In this document: positions 41,395 through 51,287 of the stretch, piece after piece
Numbering within the stretch: the stretch's first letter is position 1
How the letters are laid out: the number at the start of each line of letters is the position of its first letter
DNA from: CAZNHL01 sp964572965
Lineage (GTDB): Bacteria; Bacteroidota; Bacteroidia; Cytophagales; UBA9547
Length of the DNA: 64,000 nucleotides
Reading direction: 5' to 3'
Assembly: GCA_964572965.1 (NCBI GenBank)
Contig: CAZNHL010000011.1
Span: 1 to 64,000, forward strand
The notes under the pieces: generated by a model
The model's input: only the letters and a program-made list of their open reading frames with translations
Database searches by the model: none
Told to the model about the DNA's origin: nothing
Translations under genes and position numbers: made by a program

Positions 41395-43836
41395 TTGAAA
41401 CCACAAAACTACGTTTTCCTTCTATTTCTGACACTATTTTTTTTTAGTGGGTGCGTATCCAGCCGTTTTATAGAAAAAGATCAATATTACCTTGATGAAA
41501 ACTCCATCAGAGGTAATAAAAACATTACCGGAGACGAATTAAAACCATATATAGTTCAGAAGCCCAATAGGAAGTTCCCGATTATCGGGACTAAACTCTA
41601 TGTATATTTTTACTGGTTAGGAAAGAAAAACTACGACACTACCAAGATTAACCGTGAAATAATGGCCACTTATGTTAAGTATGGCAAAAAAATCTCTGCA
41701 ACAGACAGTACTTCAAGGAAATTCAAGCGTCTGCAAAAAAAGAGTTCTAAAAAACTTAACAGACTGCAAACGTCACTGGCGGAAGGCAACTGGCTTATGC
41801 GAACTGCCGGCGAACCTCCTTCTATTTATGATCCGGCTACTACCAAAAGAGCTCAAACCCAAATGGAATTATATGTTAAATCCAGGGGATATTTCAAAGG
41901 TAATGTAGGACACAAACTTGATACTCTGACAGGCAGAAGAATCAGAGTTACTTATCTGGTTGCAGAAAACCGTCCTCAGGTTATGCGGAACATTACTTAT
42001 AAGGTTGAACAGTTTGTGATGGACAGCCTGATAAAAACTTCTGTCAAAAACTCACATTTAAAGTCGGGAGGTATATTCAACGAGCAGGAGCTGAAAGATG
42101 AACGGGACAGGCTCTACGAACTATTCAGGAATAATGGTTATTACGATTTTCTGCGCCAGTATATATTTGTTGAAGTAGATACGTCTGTTGCACCTTATAC
42201 CATGGATCTCGAATTCTATGTAAGCAAACCCGTAGATCGTAAAGAACACCTTCGCTATAAACTGAAGGATATCTATTTTTCTTTTGATAAACCTGTAAAA
42301 AGCAAGGCAGTCGGTGATACTATCGTCTATGACAATATCTACTATATTTTCTATGGAAAAAAACGCTATTCTACAAAAATGCTTGATTCTAAAGTCAGGA
42401 TAAAGCCAGGCCAGTATTACAGTACACGCAATTCATCTTATACTCAATCGCAGTTATCCAATCTGGAAGTTTTTAAGTACATCAATTTAGAACAAAAAGC
42501 CAATGTACAAGACTCTAGTGTGTCTAGTTATCTTGTTGCAAATTCTTTAAAGAAATATCAAATTTCTGACGAAATAGGCTTGGTTGTAAGTGAGGGTGTG
42601 CCCGGACCGGCGCTAAGTCTTACATTTACCGACAGGAACATGTTCAAAACATGCGAGGTTTTTGACGCTTCTGCCTACTATAATATTACAGGACAGGTAG
42701 CAGCAACCAATCAGGGTATTTATAGAAGTACCGAATATGGTCTGCGCCTTGGCTATACTTTCCCTCAAATTGTTTTTCCGGGTAAGTTCAAATACCGTTT
42801 TTCTCCTTACAACCCCAAAACAAGAATAACAACAAACTTTAGCTTAACAGACAGGCCGGAATACAGTCGCAGTATCGGTAACTTCGGTTATTACTATACA
42901 TTGCAGCTTAATAAAAATAAAAGGGTATACTTCTATCCTATTGACTTTTACTTGCTTAATACAACACGTTTAGACCCTACCTTTGAAAAAACGCTGCAAA
43001 ATACCGGCAACGGATTAATTTACAGTTTCAGGCGTTCATTTGTTACCAGTATGGCTTTAGGCTATACTTATAATGACGTGGACCCTTTAATTAACAAAAA
43101 ATCTAAGTTTTTCAGGGTCAATAGTGACTTCGGCGGCGCTCTTCCGGAGTTACTGAATGAAATTTTACCGCAATCCGATAACAACAATACTTTTGATGAC
43201 CAGACCTTATTCGGTCTTTATTATTATAAGTATTTCAGGATAAACACGGATTTACGTTATTACCAGCCTATTAGTAAAAAGACAACTATTATTACCCGAC
43301 TGAATATGGGTGTGGTTACTCCTGTCAGTAGTACATTGGTACCTTATGAAAAATACTTCTTTGCCGGTGGTATTAGCAGTATGCGTGCCTGGACTCCGCG
43401 TCGTTTAGGACCGGGGGGCTATATTGCAAGAGACAGCGCCTCTCAAGAATTGAATTATAACTACGAACAACCTGCCAATATCCTGCTTGAAGCTAACATT
43501 GAGTATCGCTTTAAGCTCATCAAGTTCGTTAACTGGGCATTCTTTTTTGATGCAGGTAATTCATGGCTACTTTTACCTGACCCTAAAAAACCGGATGCTG
43601 ATTTCCAGGTAAATAAGTTTTACCAACAAATAGCCCTGAATACAGGAACAGGTGTCCNNNNNNNNNNTGTCCGTTTTGACTTTAGCTTCCTTATTGTCCG
43701 TTTTGACATGGGGGTTAAAATCTTAGATCCTGCCCGGCCTTTCGGTGATTATTATGTATTTAAAACCGACTTCTGGAATAGTGGAGCTAACTATAGCAGA
43801 TACGCTATCAACTTTGCGCTGGGTTATCCTTTCTAG
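41395..43836 (+). CDS. BamA/TamA-family outer membrane protein, lipoprotein-like (interrupted by a 10-N gap)
   Basis: About 813 residues. From the TTG at 41395 the N-terminus is KPQNYVFLLFLTLFFFSGC, a lipoprotein signal with lipobox cysteine at 20; a TTG at 41338 would place this hydrophobic stretch after 20 extra residues and is less plausible. POTRA-like repeats follow (about 25-330), then a 16-strand barrel with the family's C-terminal IEYRFKLIKF, RFDFSFLIVRFDMGVKI and YAINFALGYPF. It belongs to surface antigen D15/TamA proteins for outer-membrane assembly, but differs from BamA proper in being lipid-anchored. The 10-N gap is at 43658-43667; both flanks carry TGTCC, and overlapping them gives GTGVRFDF, matching the family. 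Confidence 0.9.
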   Translation: MKPQNYVFLLFLTLFFFSGCVSSRFIEKDQYYLDENSIRGNKNITGDELKPYIVQKPNRKFPIIGTKLYVYFYWLGKKNYDTTKINREIMATYVKYGKKISATDSTSRKFKRLQKKSSKKLNRLQTSLAEGNWLMRTAGEPPSIYDPATTKRAQTQMELYVKSRGYFKGNVGHKLDTLTGRRIRVTYLVAENRPQVMRNITYKVEQFVMDSLIKTSVKNSHLKSGGIFNEQELKDERDRLYELFRNNGYYDFLRQYIFVEVDTSVAPYTMDLEFYVSKPVDRKEHLRYKLKDIYFSFDKPVKSKAVGDTIVYDNIYYIFYGKKRYSTKMLDSKVRIKPGQYYSTRNSSYTQSQLSNLEVFKYINLEQKANVQDSSVSSYLVANSLKKYQISDEIGLVVSEGVPGPALSLTFTDRNMFKTCEVFDASAYYNITGQVAATNQGIYRSTEYGLRLGYTFPQIVFPGKFKYRFSPYNPKTRITTNFSLTDRPEYSRSIGNFGYYYTLQLNKNKRVYFYPIDFYLLNTTRLDPTFEKTLQNTGNGLIYSFRRSFVTSMALGYTYNDVDPLINKKSKFFRVNSDFGGALPELLNEILPQSDNNNTFDDQTLFGLYYYKYFRINTDLRYYQPISKKTTIITRLNMGVVTPVSSTLVPYEKYFFAGGISSMRAWTPRRLGPGGYIARDSASQELNYNYEQPANILLEANIEYRFKLIKFVNWAFFFDAGNSWLLLPDPKKPDADFQVNKFYQQIALNTGTGVXXXXVRFDFSFLIVRFDMGVKILDPARPFGDYYVFKTDFWNSGANYSRYAINFALGYPF
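43658..43667. other. Assembly gap of 10 N inside the BamA-like gene
   Basis: Left flank ends GGTGTCC and right flank starts TGTCCGT. Merging the shared TGTCC keeps the frame and restores the family motif, so the real gap is probably a 5-base overlap. Confidence 0.9.
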
Positions 43837-43880
43837 GACTTGAAAAAAAAACTGAAATTCAAACACAAAACTATTTTGTA

Positions 43881-43914
43881 AAGAAGACACAGAAAAAGAT
43901 GCCTGTGACTTCTT
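43881..43914 (+). terminator. Weak hairpin after the BamA-like gene
   Basis: AAGAAGACACAG (43881-43892) pairs with CTGTGACTTCTT (43903-43914) with one mismatch. There is no T-run after it. Confidence 0.4.
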
Positions 43915-43944
43915 TGGTTATTATTCATAACCTCCTACAAACAA

Positions 43945-43973
43945 AAAATCCGAAACCATTGGCTCCGGATTTT
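43945..43973 (-). terminator. Terminator of the GAF/PAS gene
   Basis: AAAATCCG (43945-43952) and CGGATTTT (43966-43973) form an 8-bp stem; on the minus strand TTTTTTGTTTG follows, 24 bases after the stop codon. Confidence 0.75.
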
Positions 43974-43996
43974 GTCTGTACACACAAACTATTAAA

Positions 43997-45847
43997 TTAT
44001 ACTTTTATCTCTTTGTTGTTCTCAGAAGCTTTCTTCAGATCATCGACTTGCTTCTGCAGTTCCATTGCCTTTCTACGCAAATTAGCAACTTCGGTTATAT
44101 CGGCCTGAATACCCAGAAGGCCTTTTTCCCCGATCGGATCAATAAAGAATGGCATCTTCACAGTAGAAAGCACTTTACCTGAATCTTCATTCAAATATTC
44201 CCGTCTGCCTGATGCGATAATTTCATGTTCTGCTTTCAGCCATTCTGCTGCTTCTTTTTCATCATAGAAGTCAAAATCTGATTTACCAATCAGGTCTTCA
44301 GCCGAAGGCAGGTCATGGAACTTAGAAACAGCGTCGTTAGCTACAAAGAATTTACCATTATATTGCTTCAGGAACACCTTCAGCGGAATTTCATTCAATA
44401 TTTTAATCAGCATAACTTTAGTAGCTGCCATTTCATGGTTCAACTCATTAAGACGTAATTCTTTGGTTTTGATTTCTGTAATATCATTAGCAAAACCTAA
44501 GATGCGCTCTATCTGGCCATAAGTATTTCTTAATGGATAGAAACCGCTTCTCAGCCACTTATGTGCTGCGTCTTTGTCAAAATGTGTAAATACCACCTGC
44601 TGAGCTTCACCATTCAGCAAACTGGTCCAGAAAGTATTCAGTTCATTTTCATCATGCTGATTTCTGTCGATCAGGTATATAAACTTTTTACCCAATAATT
44701 CTTTCGGTTCGTAACCCAGGAATTGGGCAAAATTATGGTTCAGCTTAATAATCTCGCCGGCAGGATTTAATTCAAAAGTTGCAGCCAGTGTATCAAGCGC
44801 CTTAAAGACCTCTTCCATTTCCAGGTTGACTTTACCCATTTCTTCCTGGGTAACATAGAGCTCTTCCATACTTTCACGCATTCTTTCCTCCTGCTCCATC
44901 ATCTGCTGCTCACGTGCAATAGATTCATCCAAAAGGAAGCGAGTATGTTCATTTACACGAATGGTGGTAATGCTCTGTGCAAGCGATTCCGATAAACGCT
45001 CAATGAAATCAACTTTATTTGCTTCAAAAGGACGGAAACTAGCCAGTTCAATGACTCCTACCATTTCATCTTTCAGCTTCAGAGGAATGATAATAATACA
45101 GCGTGGACAACCTTCACCAAGACCTGAACCAATTGCTAAATAATCATCCGGAATGTCTGTAAGAAAAATAGTATCTCTTTCAAGATAACACTGTCCTATC
45201 AAACCTTCTCCAATGGAAATTTTTTTATTTTCCAGTCTCTTTTGCTCGTAAGCATAACTTGATATAAGCTCAAGTTTTTTATCTTCTTCATTAAAAATAA
45301 AAACTCCCCCCTGGCTGGCATCTACATACTTCGTCAGTTTACTGATAATTTCGTCGCATAAAGGCTGTATTTCCGAATGGGCACTTAATGTTTCTCTGAA
45401 TTTAGCAAGGCCTTCATTTGTCCAGTTACGCTTTTCTTCAAGGCTCGACTCTTCATCAAATTTCGTTCTTATCTTGCTAATGGCTTCATCAACTTTTGCT
45501 TCTCCTGTAATATTAGACTTACTGTCGTAAGTACCGTCTTCAATTTTACCTAAAGCCAAAGCAATTTTGTTGATTGATTTTTCCTTTTCATCCAGATAAA
45601 TACTAGCAATGTCATCATTATACCTGTTGCTGGCGATGAAATAAACAAGACAATAAAACAAAACAGGCAGGATATCAATCGCATATGTAAGTGGATAGCG
45701 TGAATGTAACTCCAGCCAGCCATTGGCTCCTGAAATTTCTATCAGCCCGGAAATAAAGGTAATTGTAAGGGTAAAAACGATCAGAAATGCTACACCAATT
45801 CTCCAGCCAAGAAAGGGGATTTTGTTAATCTTAATAAAGTCTCTCAT
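43997..45847 (-). CDS. Membrane-bound GAF/PAS sensor protein without an output domain
   Basis: A 616-residue protein from the ATG at 45847 (MRDFIKINKI); a TTG at 45880 is also in frame. Two membrane helices (about 15-36 and 55-75) anchor it, then a HAMP-like stretch and a GAF domain (about 140-290, with YVDASQGGVFIFNEEDKKLELIS), a coiled-coil linker, a PAS domain (about 340-460, FLGYEPKELLGKKFIYLIDRNQ), a second PAS (about 475-590, VFLKQYNGKFFVANDAV and LIGKSDFDFYDEKEA) and a C-terminal coiled coil. There is no histidine kinase, GGDEF, PP2C or methyl-accepting domain. It probably passes a signal to another protein by contact. Ligand unknown. Confidence 0.85.
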   Translation of the reverse strand: MRDFIKINKIPFLGWRIGVAFLIVFTLTITFISGLIEISGANGWLELHSRYPLTYAIDILPVLFYCLVYFIASNRYNDDIASIYLDEKEKSINKIALALGKIEDGTYDSKSNITGEAKVDEAISKIRTKFDEESSLEEKRNWTNEGLAKFRETLSAHSEIQPLCDEIISKLTKYVDASQGGVFIFNEEDKKLELISSYAYEQKRLENKKISIGEGLIGQCYLERDTIFLTDIPDDYLAIGSGLGEGCPRCIIIIPLKLKDEMVGVIELASFRPFEANKVDFIERLSESLAQSITTIRVNEHTRFLLDESIAREQQMMEQEERMRESMEELYVTQEEMGKVNLEMEEVFKALDTLAATFELNPAGEIIKLNHNFAQFLGYEPKELLGKKFIYLIDRNQHDENELNTFWTSLLNGEAQQVVFTHFDKDAAHKWLRSGFYPLRNTYGQIERILGFANDITEIKTKELRLNELNHEMAATKVMLIKILNEIPLKVFLKQYNGKFFVANDAVSKFHDLPSAEDLIGKSDFDFYDEKEAAEWLKAEHEIIASGRREYLNEDSGKVLSTVKMPFFIDPIGEKGLLGIQADITEVANLRRKAMELQKQVDDLKKASENNKEIKV

Positions 45848-46089
45848 ATAAAACGATTGAGGTTGTTCTGGGGTACCCAATTTCCATCATACGCATGTCT
45901 GATGTTAAACGATTCAATATTCAACCTTAAAAGGTTCTGATTCACCGTTTAAACATAAAGATGATGGTAAAATCTGTATTAAAGTTAGTTTTAATCCATT
46001 AATAGGCAATAAAGTAATCTAACATTATTGACCGCCTCAAGGTGAAACTATGTGCTAAGCTGTACTCAATCAATTAAAATCCGGGGCGA

Positions 46090-48099
46090 ATGATTGAGTT
46101 AATATTTCCTTATATTAGCGGAATGTTAAGAAGGTTACCAAATTATATCCTGTATATACTCTCAATATACATTACAGGAATTGCAGTTTTCACAGTTTTC
46201 CGTTTAGTACTGATCTTTACAAACTTAAGCCAGCTGTTTTCAGGAAGTATTCCGGGAAATGAAATCAGTTCGTTGTTATTTCAGGCTATGTTTATGGGCC
46301 TGAGGTTCGATACCGTTATTTCAGGCTACTTATTAATTGTTCCTATCGCAGTTTTGGGACTTACTCATATTGTCAGTTTTAACAGAATTATTGTCAATAG
46401 AATAACAGCGATATTTATCTCCACCGTATATCCCCTTGCGTTTCTTTTATCAGCACTTGATATTCCTTTTTTCAACCATTTCATGAGCAGGCTTAATGCA
46501 GTCATTTTCAGCTGGGCTCCTAATATGGAATTCGGCCTTAAAATGACTCTGCAGGAACCGAATTTCTACCTCTTTATATTCCTGTATGCAGGCCTGGCAT
46601 TTGCATTTATCAGAGTAGCAAAAATAGCCTACAAAAAAAACCTTGAAAAAGAACCTGAATCTGATTTCAATATTCAGCCTGTACTTGTACCTGTAAAGAG
46701 ATTTATATTGTTTCTCGTTTTTCTCGCTATAACTATTATCCTTATCAGAGGACGTATCGCAGAAAAAAATCCTATTGTAGTTGGTACCGCATTTTTTTCA
46801 GACTACCCTCTTATCAATCAACTGGGTCTTAACCCTGTATTCACTTTATTGAGAAGTATTCTCGATGAAAACATGGAAGAGAACAGAGAGCTGAACCTGA
46901 TGGATACAGAAACTGCCAAGGGCAATGTCAGAAAATGGTTTCATACAGAAAACAACGGCGACAACAGCCCGGTTTCAAGAAAGGTAAGTCCCGATACCAC
47001 CCTTACCACCAAACCTAATGTTGTTTTGGTGATCATGGAAAGTATGACTGCCAATAAACTGAAACGCTTTGGAAACCCTCTGTCAGTGACACCAAACCTG
47101 GACAGCCTTGCCAATAATTCATATTGTTTTGAAAATATCTATTCTGCGGGAATTCATACTTTCAACGGCATTTACGGTACACTGTTTTCACATCCTGCTT
47201 TATTGAAAAAGCACCCTATGGAACAGGTGAATATTAATAAGTATACAGGTTTCTCAAAAGCGCTGAGTCTGAATGGTTATTCTACCACTTATTTCACAAC
47301 ACATGACGATCAGTTTGATAACGTGGCGGGCTTCCTGAAAAACAGTTATTTTGATGAAATTATCAGCCAGAAGGACTATCCAAAAGAGCAGGTAATGAGT
47401 ACCCTCGGTGTGCCGGACCAGTATATGTTCGAGTTTGCAATTCCTAAACTAACAGAGAAAGCAGCTACGGGAAAACCATTTTTCACCGCATTTATGACAG
47501 CAAGTGATCATGAACCTTATATTATCCCTAAAAACACTGCATTCAAAGCGAAACAAAAAGACCATAGAAACCCTATTATTGAATATGCTGACTGGTCTAT
47601 CGGGCATTTTATAGAGCTTGCATCAAAAGAGCCTTGGTTTGACAATACCATATTTATTTTTATTGCTGACCATGGCGGCCCATACAACGATTACGAATAT
47701 CATTTGGTACGCAGCATGAACCATGTCCCTTTGATTATACACTCGCCTAAACTGCTGAAACCAAAAACACTGGATGCAATCGGCGGTCAGATTGATGTGT
47801 TCCCGACAGTAATGGATATATTGCAACTACCTTATGTAAACAATACTTTAGGAGTAAATTTACTTAAAGAAGAACGTCCATACATGTATTTCAGCGCTGA
47901 TGATAAAATTGGCTGTATAGACAAGTCTTACTATTATGTAAAAGATCTGAATGGCCCTGAATATGTTTATAAATATAAAACACCGGGCCAGACTAATTAT
48001 TTGAAAGAGTACCAAAGTAAAGCTGACAGCATGCGCACTTACGCTTACAGTATGCTGCAAACTTCACAATGGATGATCCAGAACAGGCTTACAGAGTAA
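46090..48099 (+). CDS. LTA synthase-like sulfatase-fold membrane protein
   Basis: A 669-residue protein of the alkaline phosphatase/sulfatase superfamily. Five membrane helices occupy about residues 15-230, then an extracytoplasmic sulfatase domain (about 315-640). The metal-binding/nucleophile region is VVLVIMESMTANKLKRFG and SAGIHTFNGIYGTLFSHP, where the Thr in HTFNGIYGT is the likely nucleophile; ADHGGPYNDYEYH supplies further metal ligands. In Gram-positive bacteria such proteins make lipoteichoic acid; in Bacteroidota they are thought to transfer phosphoglycerol or phosphoethanolamine to glycans or lipids. Substrate not determined. recQ starts 16 bases downstream. Confidence 0.9.
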   Translation: MIELIFPYISGMLRRLPNYILYILSIYITGIAVFTVFRLVLIFTNLSQLFSGSIPGNEISSLLFQAMFMGLRFDTVISGYLLIVPIAVLGLTHIVSFNRIIVNRITAIFISTVYPLAFLLSALDIPFFNHFMSRLNAVIFSWAPNMEFGLKMTLQEPNFYLFIFLYAGLAFAFIRVAKIAYKKNLEKEPESDFNIQPVLVPVKRFILFLVFLAITIILIRGRIAEKNPIVVGTAFFSDYPLINQLGLNPVFTLLRSILDENMEENRELNLMDTETAKGNVRKWFHTENNGDNSPVSRKVSPDTTLTTKPNVVLVIMESMTANKLKRFGNPLSVTPNLDSLANNSYCFENIYSAGIHTFNGIYGTLFSHPALLKKHPMEQVNINKYTGFSKALSLNGYSTTYFTTHDDQFDNVAGFLKNSYFDEIISQKDYPKEQVMSTLGVPDQYMFEFAIPKLTEKAATGKPFFTAFMTASDHEPYIIPKNTAFKAKQKDHRNPIIEYADWSIGHFIELASKEPWFDNTIFIFIADHGGPYNDYEYHLVRSMNHVPLIIHSPKLLKPKTLDAIGGQIDVFPTVMDILQLPYVNNTLGVNLLKEERPYMYFSADDKIGCIDKSYYYVKDLNGPEYVYKYKTPGQTNYLKEYQSKADSMRTYAYSMLQTSQWMIQNRLTE

Positions 48100-48115
48100 G
48101 CACAGATTTTTTTTG

Positions 48116-50260
48116 ATGAATACCGAAACTGTTACGTCTGTCATGCATGATGCTCAAATAGTGCTTAAGCGCTATTTTGGGTATGATAAATTCAGGCCTA
48201 TACAGGAAAAAGTCATTGAGACAATCCTAAGCAAAAAGGATTGCCTGGTATTGATGCCGACAGGTGGCGGAAAATCCATCTGTTTTCAGGTACCGTCAAT
48301 GATGTTTGATGGCCTGACTCTTGTAATTTCTCCTTTGATTTCTTTAATGAAAGACCAGGTAGAAAGCTTAAAGGCTAATGGAATTGAAGCAGCTTTCATC
48401 AATAGCTCGCTTGAATTTCAGGAAAGCATTGAGATCATGAACAAGTGCAGGAACCGTCAGATAAAGCTGCTGTACGTTTCTCCCGAAAAACTCCTCTCCG
48501 ATTTCGAATACCTTGCCAAGCTCAACATTGACCTGATTGCTGTTGATGAAGCACACTGTATTTCCCAATGGGGGCATGATTTCAGGCCAGAGTACACAAA
48601 GCTGCAAATCATCAAAGACAGACTGCCTTATACTCCTATTATTGCGCTTACCGCAACAGCCGATAAAGTAACCAGAAAAGACATCTGCGACCAGTTAAAC
48701 CTTGAAAATCCTGAAGTCTTCATTGCTTCTTTTGACCGCCCGAACCTGAGTTTGAAAATCCGTAAAGGTTTAGGAGAAAAAGGAAAAAATGAAGAGATTC
48801 TTAACTATATAGAAACTAGAAAAGAGGAATCTGGAATCATTTATTGCCTGAGCCGGACCGGTTGTGAAAAGGTAGCTTCTTATTTAAAATCACAGGGAAT
48901 TAACGCAGACTATTACCACGCCGGTATTTCCAACCAAGAACGCAGCCGTGTACAGGAAGATTTTATCAATGACAAGATCAATGTCATCTGTGCAACAGTA
49001 GCCTTCGGAATGGGGATTGACAAATCCAATGTACGTTGGGTCATCCACTATAACTTACCTAAAAGTATGGAAGGTTATTATCAGGAAATCGGCCGTGCGG
49101 GCAGAGACGGCCTGAACAGTGACACTGTACTCTATTTCAACAATGGCGATTTAAACATTTTGACCAAATTTGCGGAATCAGGCGGACAGGCCGAAATGAA
49201 TGTAGAAAAGCTGAACCGCATGCAGCAATATGCGGAAGCTACTATATGCCGAAGGAAAATACTACTGAGTTATTTTGGAGAAGTGCTTGAAAACGACTGT
49301 GGCAATTGCGATATCTGCCGAAATCCACGGCCAAGGTTTGACGGTACTACTTTAGCACAAAAGGCTGTTTCGGCATTGATAAGGGCTAAAGAAGACATAA
49401 AGCCCGATAATCTGATAGAAATCCTGAGAGGTACACGCAGTGAACTGATTATAGCAAGAGGCTATGAAGAACTCAAAACTTTTGGTGCCGGCCGTGATAT
49501 AGCTTTTCCGGAATGGCAAAGTTATGTACAGCAGTTTATTCAACTGGGTTTAATCGAAATAGCTTATGACCAGGGCTTTACCCTTAAAGTAACTTCTTTC
49601 GGGCTTCAGGTTGTAAAAGGCGAAAAAATGATCCAGTTAGTCAAGCCCATTAAGATTGTCATACCTCCTGCCGAAATACGAAAAGTGGCAGTTTCTTCGT
49701 CTGTTGTGCACGACAAGTATTCACAGGATCAATTGTTTGAAGAGCTGAAAAAACTCAGAAGAAGGCTGGCTGCTGAAGAAAACATGCCTGCCTATATTGT
49801 ATTCAGTGATGCCACACTGAAAGAAATGGCCAAAGAACAACCAGACAATGAACTGGATTTTCTGGCGATAAACGGTGTGGGTCAAAAGAAATATGAACAG
49901 TTCGGCTATGATTTCATTAACCTTATCAGGAATTTCAAGATTGACAGCAAGTCTGTCAAAAAAGCAAAAACTGATACTTATAACGAAACACTCGATTTAT
50001 ACAAAGCAGGCTTAAGCCCTGACGAAATCGCATTAAGAAGAGGTGTAAGCCCTATTACCATTTACTCTCATATAGCACAGCTTTACCAGCAGGGAGAAAA
50101 TATTAACCTCCTGAATTTTGTCACCAAAAAAGAAATTGAAAGAGTAAAAGAGGCACAAAAAGAACTCAATGGCACTGAAAAAATGAAAGATATCTATGTT
50201 TTTCTTAATGAAGAAATAGATTACTTTAAAATCAGACTGGCACTGGCATATAATGCTTAA
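48116..50260 (+). CDS. recQ: ATP-dependent DNA helicase RecQ
   Basis: A 714-residue RecQ helicase for repair and recombination. It has Walker A MPTGGGKSICFQVP, the DEAH box AVDEAHCISQWGHDFRPEY, the conserved GMGIDKSNVRWVIHYNLP and QEIGRAGRDG, the zinc-binding cysteines (CRRKILLSYFG, CGNCDIC), an RQC domain, an HRDC domain (about 525-600, AYIVFSDATLKEMAK) and a C-terminal helix-turn-helix region (DTYNETLDLYKAGLSPDEIA). I use the ATG at 48116, since a TTG at 48113 gives only one extra residue. It probably shares a transcript with the LTA-synthase-like gene. Confidence 0.97.
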   Translation: MNTETVTSVMHDAQIVLKRYFGYDKFRPIQEKVIETILSKKDCLVLMPTGGGKSICFQVPSMMFDGLTLVISPLISLMKDQVESLKANGIEAAFINSSLEFQESIEIMNKCRNRQIKLLYVSPEKLLSDFEYLAKLNIDLIAVDEAHCISQWGHDFRPEYTKLQIIKDRLPYTPIIALTATADKVTRKDICDQLNLENPEVFIASFDRPNLSLKIRKGLGEKGKNEEILNYIETRKEESGIIYCLSRTGCEKVASYLKSQGINADYYHAGISNQERSRVQEDFINDKINVICATVAFGMGIDKSNVRWVIHYNLPKSMEGYYQEIGRAGRDGLNSDTVLYFNNGDLNILTKFAESGGQAEMNVEKLNRMQQYAEATICRRKILLSYFGEVLENDCGNCDICRNPRPRFDGTTLAQKAVSALIRAKEDIKPDNLIEILRGTRSELIIARGYEELKTFGAGRDIAFPEWQSYVQQFIQLGLIEIAYDQGFTLKVTSFGLQVVKGEKMIQLVKPIKIVIPPAEIRKVAVSSSVVHDKYSQDQLFEELKKLRRRLAAEENMPAYIVFSDATLKEMAKEQPDNELDFLAINGVGQKKYEQFGYDFINLIRNFKIDSKSVKKAKTDTYNETLDLYKAGLSPDEIALRRGVSPITIYSHIAQLYQQGENINLLNFVTKKEIERVKEAQKELNGTEKMKDIYVFLNEEIDYFKIRLALAYNA

Positions 50261-50417
50261 TGCATAAGGCTTAAAGCGGAAGGCTTTTAGAAAATAGTTA
50301 TATCTTTTAGCCCATGCTCTGATTGTTTAGGCGTTAAAAAATATCTAACTTGCGACCCGATGCGAAAATAAACACATTCGTGTCATTTTATTCTTATAGA
50401 AATAATATTAATTACTA

Positions 50418-51278
50418 ATGTCATCTTTCAAAAATATCGACAATACTGAATTGCAAAAAGTTGCTTCACAGGTAAGAAGGGACATCGTTCGTATGGTGCA
50501 TGGCGCCAAAGGCGGTCACCCTGGAGGAGCATTGGGCTGTACTGAACTATTTGTTTCTCTGTATTTTAAATACATGAAGCATAACCCAAAGCAATTCAGC
50601 ATGGACGCTATCGGAGAAGATTTATTCTTCCTGTCAAACGGTCACATTAGTGCTGGTTTATACAGTACACTTGCAAGAGTTGGTTATTTCCCTGTAAGCG
50701 AATTGGCTACACACAGAAAAATCAATTCCCGTCTTCAGGGGCACCCTACTCCACATGAGCATCTTGAAGGTGTACGTATGGCATCAGGTTCCCTGGGTCA
50801 AGGCTTGTCAGTAGCAATTGGTGTTGCTCAGGCAAAGAAATTGAATAATGACGACCGCAGCGTTTTCGTTTTGATGGGCGACGGCGAATTGCAGGAAGGT
50901 CAGATCTGGGAAGCAGCTATGTATGCTCCACACCACAAAGTAGATAACCTGATTGCTTTCGTTGATTACAATGGTCAGCAAATTGACGGTCCGTTGAACA
51001 AAGTAATGGATTTGTTAAACCTAAAAGCTAAATGGGAAGCTTTCGGTTGGGTAGTTTTGGAATGCGACGGTAACGACTGGGTTTCATTACATACAGCTAT
51101 CGAAAAAGCATTAAGCCTGAAAGGACAAGGCAAACCTGTTATTGTTTTAATGAAAACAGAAATGGGTGCCGGTGTTGATTACATGATGGGTTCTCACAAA
51201 TGGCATGGCAACGCGCCAAACGATGAACAATTAGAAAAAGCACTTGTACAGTTAGAAGAAACTCTGGGAGACTATTAA
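50418..51278 (+). CDS. Transketolase, N-terminal subunit
   Basis: The N-terminal half of a split transketolase (286 residues), which transfers two-carbon ketol units in the pentose phosphate pathway. The thiamine diphosphate (TPP) domain is present: GGHPGGALGCTELFVSLYFKYM, LSNGHISAGLYSTLARV, GSLGQGLSVAIGVAQAKKL and GDGELQEGQIWEAAMY with the metal-binding Asn in FVDYNGQQIDG. It needs the C-terminal half (52767-53723) to be active. Between the two halves lies a VWA gene, and a perfect hairpin (51315-51360) follows this stop by 36 bases. No clear promoter was found in the 157-base upstream spacer. Confidence 0.95.
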   Translation: MSSFKNIDNTELQKVASQVRRDIVRMVHGAKGGHPGGALGCTELFVSLYFKYMKHNPKQFSMDAIGEDLFFLSNGHISAGLYSTLARVGYFPVSELATHRKINSRLQGHPTPHEHLEGVRMASGSLGQGLSVAIGVAQAKKLNNDDRSVFVLMGDGELQEGQIWEAAMYAPHHKVDNLIAFVDYNGQQIDGPLNKVMDLLNLKAKWEAFGWVVLECDGNDWVSLHTAIEKALSLKGQGKPVIVLMKTEMGAGVDYMMGSHKWHGNAPNDEQLEKALVQLEETLGDY

Positions 51279-51287
51279 TCTTCAACC

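Noticed and set aside
41338..41395. TTG at 41338 as start of the BamA-like protein
   Set aside because: It puts 20 non-hydrophobic residues before the lipoprotein signal; the TTG at 41395 is better.
46090..48099. Arylsulfatase
   Set aside because: There is no Cys/Ser-x-Pro-x-Arg sulfatase modification motif, and five N-terminal helices with a Thr nucleophile fit the LTA synthase group.
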